DNA from: Guyanagaster necrorhizus
Lineage: Eukaryota; Basidiomycota; Agaricomycetes; Agaricales; Physalacriaceae
Reading direction: 5' to 3'
NCBI RefSeq assembly: GCF_019112545.1
Contig: NW_025064898.1
Location: 74,411-138,410 of the forward strand
Length of the DNA: 64,000 bases
Part shown: piece by piece, positions 59,106 through 64,000 of the stretch
Layout: the number at the start of each line of letters is the position of its first letter
Position numbering within the stretch: position 1 is the first letter of the stretch
Notes under the pieces: model-generated
Seen by the model: the letters and a program-made list of their open reading frames with translations, nothing else
The model's database searches: none
What the model was told of the DNA's origin: nothing
Made by a program: the position numbers and the translations under genes

Positions 59106-59314
59106 TGTTGGGATAGCAATCCCAAGCGAGTATGAGAATGTACTTAAAGATATAATGCCAGTCAGTGGCAGCTGACTTGGATCATGATCCGAACTTATTT
59201 AGTATCTCATAGAAAGATCTTGAAGTAATATGAAATGTATTTAAGTAGAATGTTTCTCTCTCGAGAGGCTAATTCTAGTTCTCTGTTACATTACTCTGCT
59301 CTCTACTTACAACA
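59106..59314 (+). repeat. Copia 3' LTR (209 bp)
   Basis: Matches 46126-46334; followed by the ATCCC target duplication at 59315-59319. Confidence 0.93.
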
Positions 59315-60706
59315 ATCCCCATTGAACATCAAGCTTAGTATAGTACTTGGCACCTCAGAGTTTGTCCATCAACTCTGAGATCAGGGGTAGGGGGTATCAG
59401 TTCTTGATCATCATCTTGTTTAGCTTTTGGTAATCTTGAACCAGTTGAAGCTTACCATCCTTCTTCTTTATGAAGAAGAATGGTGATGCCATTGGCGATT
59501 TGGATGGTCATATACATCCACTGGACAAGTTCTCATCAAGAAACTTGTTGAGTTCCTGCTGCTCCTGATTGCTAAGGGGGTACATTTTGCAGTCCAGATT
59601 GGCGTTGGCATCAGGGATCAGTTCTATGGCATGATCTCAGGGTTTCAGGTCCAGGAGTTCATTGAAACTCTCCTTGTCAAAGAGATCTCTGTAGTCTCAT
59701 GCCCATTCTGATACCATCTCTTTGAACGTTTTTTCTGCCTTCCCCTCATTGGCTTTGGCTGCCAGGTTATTGGCATAGTGAACAGCCTGAACATGGATCT
59801 CCTTTTGCAAATCCACCACTAAGATGGTTTCTCCATCCTCCATTTCTTCATCTCATCTATCTTCTGGGTCTTCATTGGGTAATTCAAATGGGATTTTCTG
59901 ACACTGACATCGGGCGAAGGTAATTCATCTGGTTTTCCAATTGATAAGCAGATTGTGTCAAATGAGCCAATTGTGCTCCAGGAACAATTCCTTTGTTCTG
60001 AGGTCTGTTACCACTAGATCAATTCATTCAGAATGATCCCTGATGGTCAGGCAGAGTTCGACAAATTCCATGATCAAACCAGCCTGGTTCTTTGTTCCAT
60101 CAGCATTGTATACTGAGATAGGAGCAGCAGTAGATCGGGTTGGAAGTTTGTTCTAGAGGACAAAAACCCTGTTTATTGAGCTTCCGGTATATCCACTGTC
60201 GATCAAGGCAGCTACTGAGTATATGGATTGGGTGGTTAGGGTTTCGATTTGAGCCTTCATTGTCAAATCCCTCTCGGGAGTTTTAGCACACCTAATAAAC
60301 TTGTGGGGTTCTCATAGCTCATCTAGCCATTCAAAGGCTCTGCTCCATGAGGTGTTCCATATCCCTGTTATTATTTCGTCGGTTACTTTTCCAGTCCAGA
60401 TCTGATGTATCCATCCTCCTAGTACAGCTCTTGCCATGCTGTCATTAGCTGCTTCTCTGATGGCTCTCCAGGTCCATTCTGTGTTGAACAGCTTGAGCCA
60501 ACTAGAGGGGCCCACTGCCCTGTTTTGGCCCATAGACAGTTGAGTTTTTTCTTGCGATTCATTGGTATGCTTAGTGACTGGTCATGGTATATTCAAATGT
60601 GTATATAGTGGTAATATAGGTGTAACTACAGGGGCATTGTCAGTCTGACTAGTGGCTAGAATTGGCACACCATAAAGTCCTTTGGCCGATTCAGTGGAAT
60701 CGCTCA
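59315..60706 (-). pseudogene. Chromovirus A pol, 5' part: protease and RT start
   Basis: This is the segment separated from 43617-46125 by the copia. From right to left it contains the pol start region (LFNTEWTWRAIREAANDSMA at about 60440-60490), a decayed protease with the D-S-G region near 60190-60210, and the RT fingers ([20 protein letters not shown] near 59450-59490) up to the LDVQWG position. The pol frame is -1 relative to gag, and the junction sequence CAGTGAGCGATTCCACTGA is identical in A and B. Multiple stops are present. Confidence 0.82.
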
Positions 60707-63613
60707 CTGATCAGCCCCATCTTTTACTTCCTCAACTTTAGTCTTCTTCCCGAGTTCCTCATCTTCCTTTTGTAGTTCGGCTATCTGCACCCATATATCT
60801 TCACAGATGCATTTCTTCTTTAGGCAGTCCTTAGCCATGTGTCTCTTCTGTCTGCAATTAAAACATTTGCCTTCCTTCTTCATCCAGTCTATGTCCATTG
60901 GTTTTCCTGCTCCCATGTATGTAGTTTCTGTGCCTGTCTTCTGGCTGCCATAAGTCATTGCCATCAAGAATCCCAGTGATTTCTCAGCAGTTTGCCCAGG
61001 CTTGTTCTGAGTTGGCAGGGTCGGCTTTTTAGTGTAATCCTGCAGCATCAACGATTCTGTTTTCTGCCTTTGTCATTCCTTATATATCTCAATGATTCAC
61101 TCTTTTCACTGGTCATAGCTGACGGGCATCAAGAGTTTGACACCCATAGCAGAAATCATCATGAGGTATGAAGAGGGGACTCCTCTCTTGAGGGCTTCGA
61201 CCATTTGGCTGTCATTTTCTATGTCATCTCTGATTCCGGCTAGTTTGGTGAGCCTTTCCAGCTCATCAAAGTAATCTGTAGCTGCTTTGTCTCCCATCTT
61301 ATATTCCTTGATCTTCTGCTTATATACTTCTTGCACTGCAGGATCAATGAATTTGTCATTCAGCATTTGCTTGAACACTGGCCACAAGGAATATCGATAA
61401 TGGCCCTGAGTGGAGGATCGGAAGTTCAGGGCGATAAGGATCCACCAAGTCTTGGCCTTCTCTTCTAAGTAGGAGGTGGCGAAGATGACCTTATTCATGT
61501 CAGACCTCAAGTATCCAACGTACACCTCAAAGTATTGTTCACAGTCTACAAGGAATCTGTTGATGTTGTTGGAGGCCTCTTTGAAAGGGTGGGGTTTCCA
61601 AAGCAGGTCAGGACAGCATTGGAGGATATTGGCATTTTCTGGTAATGCTCCCATGGGGTTAGGCCACTTGTTGAAGGGTGGCTGTCTCCATTTAGTGGGT
61701 GGCCCAGGAAATGAGTGGAGGGAGTGATCATCGGCCACTGGGCTTCCCTTTGGTTCTTCTATTTGAACAACAACCCCATCTCAGATTGTGAATCTGAGTT
61801 GTGTGGCTTCAGGGTCATCCTGTACAGGTTCCTTTCCAGTCTCACTGGTTGTGGCTTGATCAGGGGGCAGTTGCCCCCCCAGGAGTCAGCTTTCCTGACC
61901 CATCCAGGGATTTGGATGTTTCACAGTCAGCTGGGCTTGGGTTATGGTGAGCTAAGTTGCTGTGGTTCAAATGGAGTAGTCGGAGTCTGTAAAGGCACTC
62001 CAGGATGACAGGGCCTGATACATGGCTCATTGCGGTATGATGGAGGGGGTTCTCAGTATGGGTTGTATGATGTGTGGTACCAGATAAGCTGGAGGATGGC
62101 TGATCGGGTACTTGGGATGTCGATGGTTGTATTGTTAGGCAGCATAATCGGTAGCTGCCTATTTCAAAATTTCTGTTCACTTTTCAGTTTCTGAATGCAT
62201 GTATAATTGTCCTATCTGTGATGCTATCCAGATAGCATCACACCATAAGAATCTTACCCCCCACAGGTAGTGCTCCTGGTACTCTTGTATCCTTTCTTCC
62301 TGTGCTAGTCTTTTTACTTCTTCTTCATCCATTTCCTCCTGTTCATCATATGGTGGGCCCCTGGGGGACTCACTGCTCTCTGTTTCTTCCTCCTTGTCCT
62401 CCTCGTCTTCCTCAAGGAGAGAACTGATGGGCCAGGTGTAAATGCTCTCTATGACCCCTTGTAGTATTGTTGTCTCACTCCTCTGGCTGGGTGCTCGGTC
62501 CAGCGACTGCAGTGGCTTCGTATGCTGCAGTGGGTCAACTTCCAATGGACGATTCATATCAGTTTCCTCCCATTGCTCTTGCTGCCTCCACTCACTTGCA
62601 ATAGAGACAGATGTTGTGTCAGTAGTCGTTGTTGATAAGCTGCCTGACCACTCGACTTCTGAGAAAACCTCAGAGGGCATGGGCAGGGATATGAGCATTT
62701 CTGGAGACCTGTAGTCCATAATGGCCAAGGATGGACTCATCGCTTCTGAAGGTGGTATTGGCACTAGGGGTTTGAGAGGAGGGGGGATACTCTGGAGTTA
62801 GAGCCCTTGGATATCTGCATGTCCTGGTGCCATCTGCCCAGTGCTCGGGGAATCCACTACTTGGAGTGCTGGGCTCATAGAAGATGGGGGCTGATGAGGA
62901 GGGGTCAGCTCATACAGGGGTGAGGATACTGATACCCTCAGGCCATAGTCCATACCAATTGCTAATGTTGGTCTTTTTCAGTCTGGCTCTCTCAATTGTT
63001 TGCTGCTCATCCCTGTGAAGCTTGTCATACTGAGCCACCTCCTGCCTCCGCTGCTCATCTTTCATGTTCATTCTCTCTGGCTCATGATATACTGGCTGCA
63101 GCTCATTCTGCTGCCTTCGCTCCTCCTGTCAAACAGTGTGGTTGTAGTCAAATAGGATGAAGAAGTCTCAGGCTGGGAAGTACCAGTGGATGGTTTCTTC
63201 TCATACCTGTCATCATCGTTCTTCTTTGGTGAGAGCCTGCCCCACCCTGGAGCTGACCCTGGTGGAGGAATGGAAGCTACGAGGCTGGCTTGAAGGAGTT
63301 CTGGAGTGGGATCATTGAGCCATCTGAGAGGCATCAAGAGAGTCCCTGGTATGGTCAGCAATCCCATAGGTACAGGAGGTGGAATCAAGAGAGGGAGACT
63401 GCTGGAAGAAGTCCTCCAGGAGGTCTTTGTCTTCATGGTTGGGGGATGGGCCTCATATGAGTATACTGTTCCTTTCTGGGATGCCAGGGTCTGGGTTTCC
63501 AAGTCGGAGGGAGTATTGCCCTCCTGCTTCTTCTTGACCATCCCTTGGATGCATGCTGTTAGGCTCAGCTTCTGGGGGTTGGTAGGTTGTTCTTCAGGAT
63601 CCAGGGATGTCAT
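60704..63613 (-). pseudogene. Chromovirus A extended gag (about 970 codons)
   Basis: One frame from ATG 63613 (MTSLDPEEQPTN) to the stop at 60704, broken by nonsense codons but by no indel. The N-terminal two thirds have Ser/Thr/Pro-rich and acidic parts (EEDEEDKEEETESSES near 62350-62410). The conventional gag region has FLVDCEQYFEVYVGYL, KTWWILIALNF, EYKMGDKAATDYFDELERL and a zinc knuckle CFNCRQKRHMAKDC. Layout and frame offsets equal those of element B although the upstream sequence is strongly diverged. Confidence 0.8.
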
Positions 63614-63821
63614 GGAGGAGAAGGTCGGAGGTTATATTGCATAGTATTTTATGAATGTGTAGGAATTTGTTATAATGTCTGAGGGTCCAGACAGTGATTG
63701 AATGGTGTCTCCGGCACAGCTGGATGATCACCAATAATCCTATTAATGTTCTGACAATAGAAGTGAGGAGTTCAAAGAACTTGTGATCGAAGTTCAGGTC
63801 AGTAGGGGTTGTAGAGGGCAT
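63594..63821 (-). CDS. Chromovirus A small ORF with conserved membrane segment
   Basis: From ATG 63821 the frame gives MPSTTPTDLNFDHKFFELL, then a hydrophobic run with IGLLVIIQLCRRHHSITVW and a basic tail, ending LHDIPGS. It overlaps the gag start by 20 nt in another frame, the same arrangement as in B. The stop is a TGA where B has CGA, so the original product was probably longer. The function is unknown. Confidence 0.6.
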   Translation of the reverse strand: MPSTTPTDLNFDHKFFELLTSIVRTLIGLLVIIQLCRRHHSITVWTLRHYNKFLHIHKILCNITSDLLLHDIPGS

Positions 63822-63876
63822 TTGGTTTCTCAGCACAATTGGGCTTGAGAAAGGGAAGAGGAAGCTTCAAGCTAAT

Positions 63877-64000
63877 TGTTAGGCCTAAGCATCATATGAG
63901 CAAAACCACATGATAAACAGCTGTCCCTTCACACTTTGAGGGATCAGCCAAGTTTATGAAATTGGTCTTCCTTCTGTGTGACTTAAGGTCGGTTATTAGA
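63877..64000 (-). repeat. Chromovirus A 5' LTR, first 124 bp in the window
   Basis: Begins TGTTAGGCCTAAGCATCATA and matches the start of 43138-43583; the rest lies beyond the window end. Confidence 0.88.

Larger units (their letters stand above)
46126..59314 (+). mobile_element. Ty1/copia retrotransposon (middle element, interrupted by chromovirus B)
   Basis: Two 209-bp LTRs (46126-46334 and 59106-59314) flank gag and pol in the copia order: protease, integrase, reverse transcriptase, RNase H. The target duplication is ATCCC. Without the inserted chromovirus it would be about 4.55 kb, normal for the group. Chromovirus B sits in gag at 46739-55371. The LTRs differ at about ten positions by eye. 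Gag has one frameshift near 55505-55535; pol stays in one frame but carries many TGA stops where arginine is expected. Confidence 0.93.
43138..64000 (-). mobile_element. Ty3/gypsy chromovirus A (outer element, interrupted, runs past window end)
   Basis: The element lies on the minus strand with its 3' LTR at 43138-43583 and the start of the 5' LTR at 63877. From right to left it holds a small membrane-segment ORF, an extended gag, protease, reverse transcriptase, RNase H, integrase and a chromodomain. The copia element at 46126-59314 splits the reverse transcriptase. Removing that copia plus one target copy (13194 nt) puts the two pol halves back in one frame. Nonsense codons are scattered through pol and gag, so it is inactive. 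The target duplication on the right is beyond the window; the five bases before the left LTR are CTGGG. Confidence 0.92.

Noticed and set aside
63594..63821. Envelope glycoprotein for the membrane-segment ORF
   Set aside because: It is too short, lies before gag and has no signal peptide, cysteine pattern or fusion-type architecture. I only claim a membrane segment.

Overview
The window is nuclear DNA of a filamentous fungus, almost certainly a basidiomycete of the Agaricomycetes. Genes are cut by many short introns of about 45-65 nt with GT...AG ends. The gene set (secreted GH131 glucanase, full-size PDR transporter, Hmp1/CsbD-like protein, chromodomain Ty3/gypsy elements) fits that group. 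No tRNA, rRNA or CRISPR array was seen. For most genes I joined exons by hand, and total exon lengths divisible by three support several of the models.

Layout. 1-16.9 kb is loosely packed and rich in secreted-protein genes: a decayed two-repeat galactose-binding-like gene (2.9-4.2 kb, minus), a small secreted protein (5.4-5.9 kb, minus), an intact paralogue of the decayed gene (9.0-10.3 kb, plus), a GH131 glucanase with a one-base frameshift (11.7-12.7 kb, plus), an uncharacterised 206-aa protein (13.2-13.9 kb) and two poorly defined proline-rich genes (15.7-16.9 kb). 16.9-24.9 kb holds two well-formed minus-strand genes: a thiamine-diphosphate (ThDP) enzyme and a full-size PDR-type ABC transporter. 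25-41 kb contains a GNAT acetyltransferase, a Glo3/ArfGAP2-3-type ArfGAP, a secreted FAD sugar-lactone oxidase, a 5' fragment of V-ATPase subunit E, the AP-2 sigma adaptin, an F-box/LRR-like protein and a decayed Hmp1/CsbD-like gene.

41.4-64 kb is a stack of retrotransposons. A Ty3/gypsy chromovirus (A, minus, from 43138 to beyond the window end) is split in its reverse transcriptase by a Ty1/copia element (46126-59314, plus, target duplication ATCCC). The copia is split in its gag by a second chromovirus (B, 46739-55371, minus, target duplication GAAGG). To the left, an older copia gag remnant is cut by a plus-strand LTR plus 5' piece of the same gypsy family, which is itself cut by element A. 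Removing the insertions in silico restores one reading frame in A pol. Coding damage is mostly nonsense mutation, largely TGA where CGA is expected, which points to C-to-T decay at CpG.

The most unusual feature is in the two chromoviruses. Both have a very long gag frame, about 970-1020 codons, with roughly 600 codons ahead of the usual gag region. In front of it, in another frame, lies a small ORF encoding a conserved hydrophobic, probably membrane-spanning segment. A third decayed copy of that segment lies at 43 kb.
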